From the NCBI RefSeq assembly GCF_009451885.1, contig NZ_WIAO01000011.1, positions 1-64,000 on the forward strand: a stretch of DNA of 64,000 bases, written 5' to 3'. Shown here piece after piece: positions 19,755 to 29,456 of the stretch. Numbering within the stretch: position 1 is the stretch's first letter; each line of letters opens with the position of its first letter. A program made the translations under genes and the position numbers. The notes below the pieces were generated by a model. The model saw only the letters and a program-made list of their open reading frames with translations. It made no database searches and had not been told where the DNA came from. This DNA comes from Glycomyces albidus (GTDB lineage: Bacteria > Actinomycetota > Actinomycetes > Mycobacteriales > Micromonosporaceae).

Positions 19755-21248
19755 ATGACCATCGAGCACTGGATCGGCGGCGCCTTCACCCGCGGCGCCT
19801 CCACCCGCACCGCCGCGGTCTACAACCCCGCCACCGGCGAGCCCGCCCGCGACGTCCTCCTCGCCGGCCCCGCCGACGTCGACGCGGCCGTCGCCGCCGC
19901 CGCGAAGGCGTTCGAAGCCTGGGGCGACTCGTCCCTGTCGCAGCGCACCAGGATCATGTTCCGGTTCCGCGAACTGCTGTGCAAGCACGAGGACGCGCTG
20001 GCGAGGCTCGTCTCCGCCGAGCACGGCAAGGTCGTCGACGACGCCCGCGGCGAGATCGTCCGCGGCCGCGAGATCGTGGAGTACGCGTGCGGGATCGCCG
20101 AGGCGCTCAAGGGCTCCTACTCCGACCAGGTCTCGGGCGGCGTGGACGTCTTCAACTTCCGCCGGCCGCTCGGCGTGTGCGCCGGGATCACGCCGTTCAA
20201 CTTCCCGATCATGGTCCCGATGTGGATGCACCCCATGGCGATCGCCACCGGGAACACGTTCGTCCTCAAGCCCTCCGAGCGCGACCCGTCGGTGTCGAAC
20301 CTCGTCGCCGAGCTGTACGCCGAGGCGGGCCTGCCCGACGGCGTGTTCAACGTCGTCCACGGCGACAAGGCCGCGGTCGACGCGATCCTCGACCACCCGG
20401 GCATCGCCGCGGTCTCCTTCGTCGGCTCGACCCCGATCGCCAAGTACGTGCACGAGCGGGCGACCGCGACCGGCAAGCGCGTCCAGGCCCTCGGGGGCGC
20501 CAAGAACCACGCCGTCGTCCTCCCTGACGCCGACCTCGAATTCGCCGCCGACCACCTGACGGCGGCCGCGTTCGGCTCAGCCGGCCAGCGGTGCATGGCC
20601 ATCTCGGTGGGCGTGGCGGTCGGCGACGCCGGCGACGCGCTCGTGGAGGTCCTCAAGCGCAAGGCCGAAGCGGTGAAGGTCGGCCCCGGCGACGACCCGG
20701 CCTCGGAGATGGGCCCGGTCGTCACCGCCGCGTCCCGCGAGCGCATCACCGCGCTCGTGGCCTCGGGGATCGACCAGGGCGCCGTCCCGGTGGTCGACGG
20801 CCGCGGGCTCACCGTGCCCGGCCACGAGGGCGGCTTCTTCGTGGGCCCCACGGTGCTCGACCGGGTCACGCCCGACATGGACGCCTACCGCGAGGAGATC
20901 TTCGGGCCGGTCCTGGCCGTCGCCCGAGCGGCTACTGTGGACGAGGCGATCGCGCTCGTCAACGCGAACCCGTACGGCAACGGCACGGCGATCTTCACCT
21001 CGTCGGGCGCCGCGGCCCGCCGCTTCCAGCGGGAGGTCGAGGTCGGGATGATCGGCGTCAACGTGCCGATCCCGGTGCCCATGTCCTACTACTCGTTCGG
21101 CGGCTGGAAGGACTCCCTCATCGGCGACTCCCCGATCCACGGCCCCGACGGGGTCCGCTTCTACACCCGCGCCAAGACCGTCACCAGCCGCTGGCCCGAG
21201 GTCCGCCAGACCGCCGGCGCCGCGTTCCACTTCCCTACCAGCAGCTGA
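19755..21248 (+). CDS. iolA: Methylmalonate-semialdehyde dehydrogenase (acylating)
   Basis: CoA-dependent aldehyde dehydrogenase (497 residues; also called MmsA) that turns malonate semialdehyde into acetyl-CoA and CO2, or methylmalonate semialdehyde into propionyl-CoA. Motifs: PFNFPIMVPMWM, LKPSERDPS, the LGGAKNHAVVLPDAD stretch, and the catalytic cysteine in GSAGQRCMA. GAGGAGCCGGA provides the ribosome site 9 nt after the iolD stop. Confidence 0.94.
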   Translation: MTIEHWIGGAFTRGASTRTAAVYNPATGEPARDVLLAGPADVDAAVAAAAKAFEAWGDSSLSQRTRIMFRFRELLCKHEDALARLVSAEHGKVVDDARGEIVRGREIVEYACGIAEALKGSYSDQVSGGVDVFNFRRPLGVCAGITPFNFPIMVPMWMHPMAIATGNTFVLKPSERDPSVSNLVAELYAEAGLPDGVFNVVHGDKAAVDAILDHPGIAAVSFVGSTPIAKYVHERATATGKRVQALGGAKNHAVVLPDADLEFAADHLTAAAFGSAGQRCMAISVGVAVGDAGDALVEVLKRKAEAVKVGPGDDPASEMGPVVTAASRERITALVASGIDQGAVPVVDGRGLTVPGHEGGFFVGPTVLDRVTPDMDAYREEIFGPVLAVARAATVDEAIALVNANPYGNGTAIFTSSGAAARRFQREVEVGMIGVNVPIPVPMSYYSFGGWKDSLIGDSPIHGPDGVRFYTRAKTVTSRWPEVRQTAGAAFHFPTSS

Positions 21249-21267
21249 CCGGACAGGAGAGACGTCG

Positions 21268-22191
21268 ATGCCGACACCTACCGCCCCGAACCTGCGCCTC
21301 GGATCGGCCCCCGACTCGTGGGGCGTGTGGTTCCCCGAGGACGACCGCCAGCTCCCGTACACGCGGTTCCTCGACGAGCTCGCCGAGTCCGGGTACGAAT
21401 GGCTCGAACTGGGCCCCTACGGCTACCTGCCGACCGACCCCGAAGTGCTGCGCGACGAGCTCGGCAGCCGCGGCCTGAAGGTCTCCGGCGGCACCGTCTT
21501 CGGGAACCTCCACCGCCCCGAGCGGTTCGAGGAGACGCTCCGCGCCGTCGGCAGGGTCGCCGCGCTCGCCGCCTCCCAGGGCGCGCGGCACGTCGTGCTC
21601 ATCCCGCCGCTGTACCGCGACGAGAAGACCGGCGCGGTCGACGACGTCGTCGAGTGGGACGCCGGGCAGTGGAAGACGGTGCACGCGGCGGCGAACCGCA
21701 TCGGGAAGCGCATGTTCGAGGAGCACGGCGTCCGCATCGACGTCCACCCGCACGCCGACACGCAGATCTGCACCCAGGCGCAGATCGAGGCGTTCCTCGA
21801 CGGCACCGACCCCGACCACGTGTCGCTGTGCCTGGACACCGGGCACGTCGCCTACGGCGGCGGCGACAGCCTCGACCTGATCGGCCGGTACGCGGAGCGG
21901 ATCGGCTACGTCCACATCAAGCAGATGGACCCCGGGATCCTGCGGCAGGTCCGCGAGGAGCGCCTCGGTTTCGGGGAGGCCGTCAAGCGCGGCGTCTGCG
22001 TCGAGCCGCCCGCGGGGGTCCCGAACCCCGCCGACATCGTGACCGCCCTGTCCGGGCTCGACGCCGACCTGTTCGTGATCGTCGAGCAGGACCTGTACCC
22101 GTGCGAGCCGGACGTGCCCCTCCCGATCGCGGTCCGCACGCGCGAGTACCTGAACGGCTGCGGGCTCGGGGCCCGCCGCCCGCAGCCCTGA
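21268..22191 (+). CDS. iolE: Sugar phosphate isomerase/epimerase family, probable inosose dehydratase
   Basis: AP endonuclease 2-like TIM barrel, 307 residues. The opening GSAPDSWGVW is the IolE signature; metal ligands are visible in IDVHPHADT, CLDTGHVAYGG and YVHIKQMDP. In the pathway IolE dehydrates scyllo-inosose to the substrate of IolD, which is otherwise missing from this operon. AGGAGA precedes the ATG. The symbol rests on the signature and on context. Confidence 0.85.
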   Translation: MPTPTAPNLRLGSAPDSWGVWFPEDDRQLPYTRFLDELAESGYEWLELGPYGYLPTDPEVLRDELGSRGLKVSGGTVFGNLHRPERFEETLRAVGRVAALAASQGARHVVLIPPLYRDEKTGAVDDVVEWDAGQWKTVHAAANRIGKRMFEEHGVRIDVHPHADTQICTQAQIEAFLDGTDPDHVSLCLDTGHVAYGGGDSLDLIGRYAERIGYVHIKQMDPGILRQVREERLGFGEAVKRGVCVEPPAGVPNPADIVTALSGLDADLFVIVEQDLYPCEPDVPLPIAVRTREYLNGCGLGARRPQP

Positions 22192-22217
22192 CACCGCACA
22201 CAGAGAGGGACAGGCCC

Positions 22218-23216
22218 ATGAAGATCGGCTTGATCGGCACCGGCTGGATCGGCGAGGAGCACGTCAAGCGCCTCTCCGGGACCGTCAGCGGCGCGGAGGT
22301 GGCCGCCGTGTCCGACATCGACCCCGAGCGCGCCGAGGCCGTGGCGGGCGCCGCCGGGGCCCGCGTCGTGGACTCCGCCGAGAAGCTCATCGAGGACGCC
22401 GAGGTCGAGGCCGTCGTGGTGACCTCGTGGGGGCCGGCGCACGCCGAGCAGGTCCTCGCGTGCATCGCCGCGGGCAAGCCGGTGTTCTGCGAGAAGCCGC
22501 TGACCACGGAGGCGGCGGACGGGCTGCGGATCCTCGAAGCGGAGCAGGCGCACGGGAAGCGCCTCGTCCAGGTCGGGTTCATGCGCCGCTACGACGCCGG
22601 GTACCGCCAGATGAAGGCCGTGCTCGACGCCGGCGGCATCGGCGCGCCGCTCATGGCCCACTGCGTCCACCGCAACCCCGACTCGCCCGAGTCGTACCAC
22701 TCGGACAAGCCGATGGTCGACACGGCCGTCCACGAGGTCGACGCCCTCCGCTGGCTCCTGGGCGAGGAGTTCGCGACCGCCCAGGTGGTCGTGCCGCGCT
22801 CGACCTCGAACCGGTACCCGCACCTGGTGGACCCGCAGATCCTGCTGCTGGAGACCGCGTCGGGCGCCCGCGTCGACGTCGAGGTGTTCGTCAACTGCCG
22901 GTACGGCTACGACATCCAGTGCGAGATCGTCGGCGAGACCGGCACGGTGCGGCTCCCCGACCCCGCCGCGCCCGTGGTCCGCAGCGGGGGCCGGGCCTCG
23001 TTCGCGGTGGTCCAGGACTTCCCGAGCCGTTTCGCCGACGCGTTCGACGTCGAGCTCCAGGAGTGGGTCGACTCGCTGCACACCGGCGAGCCGGCCGGTC
23101 CGAGCGCCTGGGACGGCTACGCCGCCACCGTGGTCACGAACGCGGCCGTGAAGGCCCGCCGCACCGGCGCGGTCGTCCCGGTCGACCTGCCCGAGCGGCC
23201 GGCGTTCTACCGCTAG
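22218..23216 (+). CDS. iolG: Inositol 2-dehydrogenase (Gfo/Idh/MocA family)
   Basis: NAD-dependent oxidoreductase that starts the pathway by oxidising myo-inositol to scyllo-inosose. 332 residues: Rossmann motif GLIGTGWIGEEHV at residues 4-16, the EKPLTTE motif with the conserved lysine, and the DTAVHEVDALRWLL helix with the catalytic Asp/His pair. AGAGAGGGAC lies 7 nt before the ATG. Last gene of the operon, followed by a strong terminator. No inositol transporter gene is linked. Confidence 0.93.
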   Translation: MKIGLIGTGWIGEEHVKRLSGTVSGAEVAAVSDIDPERAEAVAGAAGARVVDSAEKLIEDAEVEAVVVTSWGPAHAEQVLACIAAGKPVFCEKPLTTEAADGLRILEAEQAHGKRLVQVGFMRRYDAGYRQMKAVLDAGGIGAPLMAHCVHRNPDSPESYHSDKPMVDTAVHEVDALRWLLGEEFATAQVVVPRSTSNRYPHLVDPQILLLETASGARVDVEVFVNCRYGYDIQCEIVGETGTVRLPDPAAPVVRSGGRASFAVVQDFPSRFADAFDVELQEWVDSLHTGEPAGPSAWDGYAATVVTNAAVKARRTGAVVPVDLPERPAFYR

Positions 23217-23246
23217 CCGCGATCAAGCTTTGCTCTGGGGTTAAGA

Positions 23247-23280
23247 GGGACGGGCCCGGCCGCGAGGCCGGGCCCGTCCC
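23247..23280. terminator. Bidirectional terminator between iolG and the lipoprotein gene
   Basis: Perfect 15-bp stem GGGACGGGCCCGGCC (23247-23261) with its complement at 23266-23280, GCGA loop, between convergent genes. Confidence 0.85.
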
Positions 23281-23283
23281 GCG

Positions 23284-24555
23284 TCAGCCCGCCGGGATGC
23301 CGCCGTTGAGCAGCGGCACCGGGTCGGCCTCGACCTCGCTCACCTGCCCGACCTCGACCTCGTACGTGGTCCCGTTGTAGTCCTGGACGCCGTCCTCCAC
23401 GGTCATGATCCCGACCGTGCTGTACCCGCCGTGGTTGGTCTCGCTGAAGGACAGCGGCACGATCCCGTTGCCGCGCAGCGTGCCCGACTCGACGGCCGCG
23501 ATCAGCGATTCCCGGGTCGGCTCCTCCCCGGCGGCCGCGAGCGCCTCCGCGAACAGGTAGCCGACGCTCATCCCGAGCACCGTGTTCGCGGTGAACGGCG
23601 CGCCGCCGTTGTACTCGTCGTTGATCTGCCGGAACAGCGCCGTCCACTCGTTGTCGGGCCCGTACGGCAGGTAGTTGACGCACACCATGCCCTCCAGGAG
23701 CTGCGCGGCCGCCTCCTCGCCCAGGTGCCCGACGAGGGTCGGGTAGTCCGCGCCCGAGGAGGACACGTACCACTGCGGGAACCAGTCGAGCTGCGCGGCC
23801 GTGGCGACCGCGAGCGCCGTGAACCCGTTGATCGTCCCGAGGATGTTCACCTCGCATCCGGCGGCCTTGAGCGCGCCGATCTGCACCGAGATGTCGGTCA
23901 TCGACGTCGTGTACGTCTGGATCTCGGTGATCTCGTTGCCGCCCATGACCGCCTCGACGCCTTCGAGGATGCCCTCGCCGTAGTCGTCGGCCTGGCCCAG
24001 GACGCACACCTTCGCGCCCGGCTCCTGCTCCGACGCGTACTGCGCGAGCGCCGCGCCCTCGGTCGTGTACTCGGCGTTGTACCCGAACGCGTTGGGGTAC
24101 AGGGACGGCTGGTTCCACACCCGGGAGCCCGATGCGATGAACAGGTCCGGCACGCCCTCCTGCGCGAGGTAGTCGAGCACCACCGAGTGCGTGGGGGTGC
24201 CGAGGCCGTTGACGACCGCGAGGACCTCCTCGTCCTCGACCAGCTCGGTCACGACCTCGTTCGTCTGCTGCGGCTGGTAGGCGTCGTCCTTGACCAGGTA
24301 CTCGATGCTCCGCCCGTGGACGCCGCCGTTGTCGTTGACGTACGCGAAGTACGCCGAGGTCGCCGCCGACACCGCCGAGTACCCGGCCGCGGCCGGCCCG
24401 GTCAGGGGCTGGTGGGTCCCGATGGTGACCGTGTCGGCCGTGACGCCCGGCGTCGGCGCCGGGCCCTCCTCCTCGGCCGTGCAGCCGGTCAAGCCGAGCG
24501 CGAGCGCGGCCGCCAGGGCCGCGGCCCGCCTCGTCGTCGTCGCGGGGGTCCGCAT
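23284..24555 (-). CDS. ABC-type branched-chain amino acid-like substrate-binding lipoprotein
   Basis: 423-residue type I periplasmic-binding-fold lipoprotein (LivJ/LivK family). The lipobox is LTGC at the end of the LALAAALALG signal; the mature start is rich in acidic residues and Pro. The ligand-binding domain opens VTIGTHQPLTGPAAAGYS and includes YEVEVGQV near the end. Start ATG at 24555 has GAAGAGGTGAT upstream. No permease or ATPase gene is near, so it is an orphan: it may serve a transporter encoded elsewhere or act as a sensor. The 226 bp before it, shared with the divergent cupin gene, show no clear operator. Confidence 0.88.
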   Translation of the reverse strand: MRTPATTTRRAAALAAALALGLTGCTAEEEGPAPTPGVTADTVTIGTHQPLTGPAAAGYSAVSAATSAYFAYVNDNGGVHGRSIEYLVKDDAYQPQQTNEVVTELVEDEEVLAVVNGLGTPTHSVVLDYLAQEGVPDLFIASGSRVWNQPSLYPNAFGYNAEYTTEGAALAQYASEQEPGAKVCVLGQADDYGEGILEGVEAVMGGNEITEIQTYTTSMTDISVQIGALKAAGCEVNILGTINGFTALAVATAAQLDWFPQWYVSSSGADYPTLVGHLGEEAAAQLLEGMVCVNYLPYGPDNEWTALFRQINDEYNGGAPFTANTVLGMSVGYLFAEALAAAGEEPTRESLIAAVESGTLRGNGIVPLSFSETNHGGYSTVGIMTVEDGVQDYNGTTYEVEVGQVSEVEADPVPLLNGGIPAG

Positions 24556-24781
24556 GGGTCGATCACCTCTTCGTGGTCGTCGCGGGCGCCGCGGAATTCG
24601 ACGGACATTGATGGGGAGCGGCACCCGTGCGCAACGAATACTATGCGGTAACTTACGTTTCCGCAGCCCCCAAGGAGCGCCGTCCGGGCAGATCTCCATC
24701 GGCCGTTCGGAGCAGCGCAACACCCGAACGCGAATGTGATTCGTGAAATCGCCATAGACTCGGGAGTGGGAGGTGAACACC

Positions 24782-25135
24782 ATGACTCGACTAGCGGTAA
24801 AGAGCTTCAAGCAGCCCGACGACACGCTCGACCTCAGCGGCCACGGACACCGCGACACCGTGATGATCGACGGCCAGCCCGTCGAGCTGTCGACCTTCGA
24901 GCGGGGCTGGCGCTGGTCCAACGACGTCAAGCCGATCGTCGGCACCGACGCCTGCCAGGCCCACCATCTCGGCTACTGCGTCGAAGGGCATCTGCGGGTC
25001 CACATGAACGACGGCACCGACAAGGACATCAACGCGGGCGACGCGTTCGAGATCCCGCCGGGCCACGACGCGGAGGTCGTCGGCGAGCAGCCGGTCGTCC
25101 TCGTCGACTTCGGCAAGGCGTTCGACAACAAGTGA
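24782..25135 (+). CDS. Cupin-domain protein
   Basis: 117-residue single-domain cupin. The conserved barrel strands are visible as [15 protein letters not shown] (motif 1) and [16 protein letters not shown] (motif 2), which would hold a metal. The ATG at 24782 is preferred over the GTG at 24773 because GGGAGG ends about 8 nt before it. Substrate unknown. It lies between the divergent lipoprotein gene and aroC and has its own terminator. Confidence 0.82.
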   Translation: MTRLAVKSFKQPDDTLDLSGHGHRDTVMIDGQPVELSTFERGWRWSNDVKPIVGTDACQAHHLGYCVEGHLRVHMNDGTDKDINAGDAFEIPPGHDAEVVGEQPVVLVDFGKAFDNK

Positions 25136-25163
25136 TCCGATTCCGAACCGCACGACCGCGTCC

Positions 25164-25191
25164 GGCCGCCCTCCGAATGCCGAGGGCGGCC
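25164..25191 (+). terminator. Terminator after the cupin gene
   Basis: GGCCGCCCTC (25164-25173) pairs perfectly with GAGGGCGGCC (25182-25191), 8-nt loop. Confidence 0.75.
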
Positions 25192-25268
25192 AGAAACATG
25201 TCCAGGCGCTGAGACGCGCCTCCCACCAGGTGCCGGATCACACCGACCCGGATGGCAGACTTGACCCC

Positions 25269-26447
25269 GTGTTGCGATGGATGACAGCTGGAGAGTCCCA
25301 CGGCCCCGAACTCGTGGTCACGATCGACGGCCTGCCCGCCGGGATCGAACTGACCACTGAGGCGGTCGCCGCCGAACTGGCGCGCCGCCGCCTCGGCTAC
25401 GGCCGCGGCGCCCGCATGAAGTTCGAGGCCGACGTCGTGAACTTCATCGGCGGCCTGCGCCACGGGCGCACCCTCGGCTCGCCCGTCGCCATCCGCGTCG
25501 GCAACTCCGAATGGCCCAAGTGGGAGACCGTCATGGCGGCCGACCCGGTCGACCCCGCCGAACTCGAAGGCGTCGCCCGCAACGCCCCCCTCACCCGGCC
25601 CCGCCCCGGCCACGCCGACCTCGCCGGCATGCAGAAGTACGACCACGAGGACGCCCGCCCGATCCTCGAGCGCGCCTCCGCCCGCGAGACCGCCGCCCGC
25701 GTCGCCGGCGGCACCGCCGCCAAGGCGTTCCTCCGGCAGGCGTTCGGCATCGCCATCGTCTCCCACGTCAAGGCCCTCGGCCCGGTCCGCGCCAAGGACG
25801 GCCTCGTCCCCACCCCGGACGACTTCGACGCCGTCGACGCCGACCCGCTGCGCTGCATGGACCCCGAAGCCTCCGCCCGCATGGTCGCCGAGGTCGACGC
25901 CGCCAAGAAGGACGCCGACACCCTCGGCGGCGTCGTCGAGGTCCTCGCCTACAACGTCCCGCCCGGGCTCGGCTCCCACGTCCAGTGGGACCGCAAGCTC
26001 GACGCCCGCCTCGCCGCCGCGCTCATGTCGATCCAGTCGGTCAAGGCCGTCGAGATCGGCGACGGCCTCATGCAGTCCGCCGTCCGCGGCTCCTCCGCCC
26101 ACGACGAGATCGTCCCCGGCCCCGACGGCGTCCAGCGCCTCACCGACCGCGCCGGCGGCCTCGAAGGCGGCATCACCACCGGCCAGCCGCTCCGCGTCTC
26201 CGCCATGCTCAAACCCATCTCGTCGCTCACGCGCCCGCTGCGCACCATCGACACCACCACCGGCGAGCCCGCCGAGGCCATCAACCAGCGCTCCGACGTC
26301 TGCGCGGTCCCCGCCGGGGCCGTCGTCGCCGAGCACATGGTCGCCTACGTCCTCGCCGAGGCCGCCCTCGAGAAGTTCGGCGGCGACTCTGTGGCCGAGT
26401 CCCGCCGCAACTTCGAGCAGTACCTCGAGCACCTGCGGGTCAAGTAG
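25269..26447 (+). CDS. aroC: Chorismate synthase
   Basis: FMN-dependent enzyme converting 5-enolpyruvylshikimate 3-phosphate to chorismate, the last shikimate step. 392 residues. Signatures: [13 protein letters not shown] at the start, [27 protein letters not shown], and the C-terminal [15 protein letters not shown]. The frame is open to 25230, but homologues begin at the LRW, so the GTG at 25269 (VLRWMTAG) is taken; there is no Shine-Dalgarno before it, and a weak CAGACT lies at 25254-25259. Confidence 0.95.
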   Translation: MLRWMTAGESHGPELVVTIDGLPAGIELTTEAVAAELARRRLGYGRGARMKFEADVVNFIGGLRHGRTLGSPVAIRVGNSEWPKWETVMAADPVDPAELEGVARNAPLTRPRPGHADLAGMQKYDHEDARPILERASARETAARVAGGTAAKAFLRQAFGIAIVSHVKALGPVRAKDGLVPTPDDFDAVDADPLRCMDPEASARMVAEVDAAKKDADTLGGVVEVLAYNVPPGLGSHVQWDRKLDARLAAALMSIQSVKAVEIGDGLMQSAVRGSSAHDEIVPGPDGVQRLTDRAGGLEGGITTGQPLRVSAMLKPISSLTRPLRTIDTTTGEPAEAINQRSDVCAVPAGAVVAEHMVAYVLAEAALEKFGGDSVAESRRNFEQYLEHLRVK

Positions 26448-26458
26448 CCCGCGCCCGC

Positions 26459-26496
26459 CGGCGCCGCGACGCGGCGCCGCACTCCGAACCGGAGTG
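26459..26496 (+). terminator. Two consecutive hairpins between aroC and aroKB
   Basis: CGGCGCCGC / GCGGCGCCG (26459-26467 with 26471-26479) is followed directly by CACTCCG / CGGAGTG (26480-26486 with 26490-26496), each with a 3-nt loop. They may terminate aroC partly or insulate the downstream start; short CCGGAG-rich repeats follow up to the aroK start. Confidence 0.55.
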
Positions 26497-26553
26497 CGCA
26501 CCGACCGGAGAGCACCGAATGTCTGGAGGGCATCGCATGTCCGGAGCACACCG

Positions 26554-28110
26554 ATGAGCCTGGTCGTCATCGTCGGCCCGCCCGGCTCCGGCAAGACCAC
26601 GATCGGCCGCGCCCTGGCCGAATCGCTCGGCGTCCCCTTCCGCGACGCCGACGCCGACATCGTCGCCGCCGCCGGCAAGCCGATCGCGGACATCTTCGTC
26701 GACGACGGCGAGGAGCACTTCCGCGCCCTCGAACGCGAAGCGGTCCGCCGCGCCGTGGCCGAGCACGACGGCGTCCTCGCCCTCGGCGGCGGCGCGGTCC
26801 TCGCCGAGTCCACCCGCAAGCTCCTCGCCGACGTCACCGTCGTCCACCTCCGCGTGGACCTCGCCGAAGCCGTGCGCCGCAACGAGATCGACAAGGGCCG
26901 CCCGCTCCTGGCCGTGAACCCGCGCGCCACGCTCCGCCGGCTCATGGACGAGCGCCTGCCGCTCTACCGCGAGGTCGCCGACATCGAGATCGACACCACC
27001 GGACGGGACGCGGCCGACCTGGCCGCCGAGATCCGGGCGAAGCTCGCCGTCCGCACCGTCGTCGTCAACGACGCCGAGGCGCCGTACCCGGTCCTCATCG
27101 GACACGGCACGGTCGACCGCCTCCCCGAGTTCCTCGGGAAGGCCGCCCGCGTCGCCGTCCTCCACACCGCCAGCACCGCCGCGCTCGCCGAACGGGTCGG
27201 CTCGCTCCTGCCCGACGGCGTCGAGGCCACCCTCATGGAGCTGCCCGACGCCGAGGACGGCAAGACCGTCGCCGTCGCCGAGCAGTGCTGGGAGGCGCTC
27301 GGCGCCGAAGGCTTCACCCGCACCGACCTCGTCGTCGGCGTCGGCGGCGGCGCCGTCACCGACCTCGCCGGGTTCGTCGCCGCCTGCTGGCTCCGCGGGG
27401 TCGCCGTCGTCCACGTCCCGACCTCGCTGCTCGGCGCGGTCGACGCGGCCGTCGGCGGCAAGACCGGCGTCAACACCGCCGCCGGCAAGAACCTCGTCGG
27501 CGCCTTCCACCCCCCGCGCGCCGTCCTCGTCGACCTCGACACCTTCGCGACCCTCCCCAGGCGCGACCTCGCCGCCGGCCTCGCCGAGGTCGTCAAGGCC
27601 GGCTTCATCGCCGACCCGGTCATCCTCGACCTGGTCGAAGCCGACCCCGAAGCCGCACTCGACGCCTCCGGCCCGGTCGTCGCCGAACTCGTCGAGCGCG
27701 CCATCGCCGTCAAGGCCGAAGTCGTCGCCTCCGACCTCAAGGAAGGCGGCCTGCGCGCGATCCTCAACTACGGGCACACCTTCGCGCACGCCATCGAGAA
27801 GCTCGAGCACTACCGCTGGCGCCACGGCGACGCCGTCGCCGTCGGCATGGTCTACGCCGCGCACCTGAACGCGATCACCGGCCGCGTCGACCTCGTCGCG
27901 CGCACCCGGTCGGTCCTGGAGTCCCTCGGCCTGCCCACGACCTACGAGCCCGGCCGCTGGGACGACCTCCTCAAGGTCATGAAGATCGACAAGAAGAACG
28001 TCGGCGCGACCCAGCGCTTCGTCCTCCTCGACGCGCTCGCGAAGCCGGTCGTCGCGGACGACGTGACCGCCGAGCAGCAGCGCGAGGCCTATGAGAGGCT
28101 CACGGCATGA
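26554..28110 (+). CDS. aroKB: Bifunctional shikimate kinase / 3-dehydroquinate synthase fusion
   Basis: 518 residues carrying two shikimate enzymes in one uninterrupted frame. Residues 1-165 are shikimate kinase: Walker [10 protein letters not shown] at 8-16, the FRDADADI shikimate-binding motif, LALGGGAVL and the GRPLL lid. Residues 166-518 are 3-dehydroquinate synthase: [35 protein letters not shown] and the metal-site [11 protein letters not shown]. In most actinobacteria these are separate genes; AroK-AroB fusions are known from Bifidobacterium and Thermotoga. Start ATG at 26554 has GGAG 9 nt upstream; an in-frame ATG-free extension upstream is not supported. The stop overlaps aroQ (ATGA). 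Confidence 0.93.
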   Translation: MSLVVIVGPPGSGKTTIGRALAESLGVPFRDADADIVAAAGKPIADIFVDDGEEHFRALEREAVRRAVAEHDGVLALGGGAVLAESTRKLLADVTVVHLRVDLAEAVRRNEIDKGRPLLAVNPRATLRRLMDERLPLYREVADIEIDTTGRDAADLAAEIRAKLAVRTVVVNDAEAPYPVLIGHGTVDRLPEFLGKAARVAVLHTASTAALAERVGSLLPDGVEATLMELPDAEDGKTVAVAEQCWEALGAEGFTRTDLVVGVGGGAVTDLAGFVAACWLRGVAVVHVPTSLLGAVDAAVGGKTGVNTAAGKNLVGAFHPPRAVLVDLDTFATLPRRDLAAGLAEVVKAGFIADPVILDLVEADPEAALDASGPVVAELVERAIAVKAEVVASDLKEGGLRAILNYGHTFAHAIEKLEHYRWRHGDAVAVGMVYAAHLNAITGRVDLVARTRSVLESLGLPTTYEPGRWDDLLKVMKIDKKNVGATQRFVLLDALAKPVVADDVTAEQQREAYERLTA

Positions 28111-29456
28111 AGACCCTGGTCCTGAACGGCCCGAACCTCAACCGGCTCGGCAAGCGCGAACCGGCGATCTACGGCTCCCAGACCCTGGCCGACCTCGAGG
28201 CGCTCTGCGTCAAGACCGGCGCGGAACTGGGCCTCGACGTGGACTTCCGCCAGACGAACCACGAGGGCGAGATGCTCGAGTGGCTCCACGAGGCCGCCGA
28301 CCACGGCTACCCGGTGGTCCTCAACGCCGCCGCCTGGACCCACTACTCGGTCGCCGTCGGCGACGCGTGCGCCCAGCTCACGGCCCCGCTCATCGAGGTC
28401 CACCTCTCCAACGTCCACAAGCGCGAGGAGTTCCGGCACCGCTCGTTCGTGTCGGCCCACGCCGAGGGCGTCATCGCCGGCCTCGGCTTCGACGGCTACG
28501 TCGCGGCACTGCGCCACCTCGCAGCACGGTTACCGTCGCCGCGCCAGCGGAGTCGACCCGGTCTCCAGGCGCGGTCGTTCCGCCGCCGTTCTCCTGCCCC
28601 GCCGCCGCAGGGGTTCGCCGGGCGGCCGCGCCTCCTGCCGAGGCGTACAGCCGCCCGGGTCCGGCTCAGCGGATCTCCACCTCGACCGCGTTGCCGGTCT
28701 TCCACACGGCCACGCTCGGCTTCATCGCCGCAGCCTGGTCTTCGACTCGGCAATTCGGTCCTGTGGCTATCGCCACGGTCTTATGGCCGTTTCGGGTGGG
28801 TCGCTTCGTCGTTGAACAGGTGTGCTACTTCGATACCGGTACCGGCTGTATCCAACGGCCCCGCAGCGGGCCGCGCTCGCGCGGGCGTTTGGGTGCGCCC
28901 GGGTCGTCTACAACGACGCGGTTGCCGCCCGAAAGCACGCCCACCGCAACGGACTGGCGTATCCGAGAGCCACGGAATTGTCCAAGGCTCTGATCACCGA
29001 AGCGAAGCGGCATCCCGATCGAGCTTGGCTCGCCGAGGTCTCCTCCACTGTGTTGCAACAGGCATTGCGCGACGCGGTCCGGGCCTACAGCAACTTCTTT
29101 GCTTCACTCGCCGGGAAACGGCGGGGTGCGCGTCTGGGCCCGCCCCGGTTCAAGCGACGCTCGGGAACGCAGTCGATCCGCTTCACTCGCGGCGCCGCAT
29201 TCCGGATCTTGGACAACGGACGACTGCGCCTGCCGAAGGTCGGCGCACTGAAGGTCGCCTGGTCAAGGGATCTGCCCGCCGAGCCGTCCTCGGTAACGGT
29301 GCTCAGAACCCCGACTGGCAAGTACTACGCCAGTTTCGTGGTGGCGGTCGACGACGGTGCCCAAAAGCTGGAGCCGCTCGAAGATCCCGCCGCCGAGACC
29401 GGAATCGACCTTGGCCTGGCGCACTTCGCCGTGCTTCGCGGCGGGAGGGTGGTTGA
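28107..29456 (+). CDS. aroQ: Type II 3-dehydroquinate dehydratase with lost stop codon (read-through)
   Basis: Dehydrates 3-dehydroquinate to 3-dehydroshikimate. The first 143 or so residues form an entire enzyme: [18 protein letters not shown] (with the catalytic Tyr), [29 protein letters not shown] and [17 protein letters not shown] (catalytic His), ending [14 protein letters not shown] near 28535, where family members normally stop. No stop occurs here: the frame runs on for about 305 residues of Arg/Pro/Ser-rich nonsense sequence, into and antiphase with the TnpB gene, to 29456. The extension has no recognisable domain. Either the protein carries a useless tail, or a rearrangement or sequencing error removed the stop. 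Start overlaps the aroKB stop. Confidence 0.75.
   Translation: MKTLVLNGPNLNRLGKREPAIYGSQTLADLEALCVKTGAELGLDVDFRQTNHEGEMLEWLHEAADHGYPVVLNAAAWTHYSVAVGDACAQLTAPLIEVHLSNVHKREEFRHRSFVSAHAEGVIAGLGFDGYVAALRHLAARLPSPRQRSRPGLQARSFRRRSPAPPPQGFAGRPRLLPRRTAARVRLSGSPPRPRCRSSTRPRSASSPQPGLRLGNSVLWLSPRSYGRFGWVASSLNRCATSIPVPAVSNGPAAGRARAGVWVRPGRLQRRGCRPKARPPQRTGVSESHGIVQGSDHRSEAASRSSLARRGLLHCVATGIARRGPGLQQLLCFTRRETAGCASGPAPVQATLGNAVDPLHSRRRIPDLGQRTTAPAEGRRTEGRLVKGSARRAVLGNGAQNPDWQVLRQFRGGGRRRCPKAGAARRSRRRDRNRPWPGALRRASRREGG
28536..28784. other. Non-coding remnant between aroQ and the TnpB element
   Basis: About 250 bp with no intact gene. On the minus strand a frame ends with a clean stop at 28666-28668 and reads back about 40 residues (ending [18 protein letters not shown]), looking more protein-like than its surroundings; it runs out at the TTAT where the element seems to begin. 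It may be the 3' end of a gene cut by the insertion. I cannot assign a family. Confidence 0.35.
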
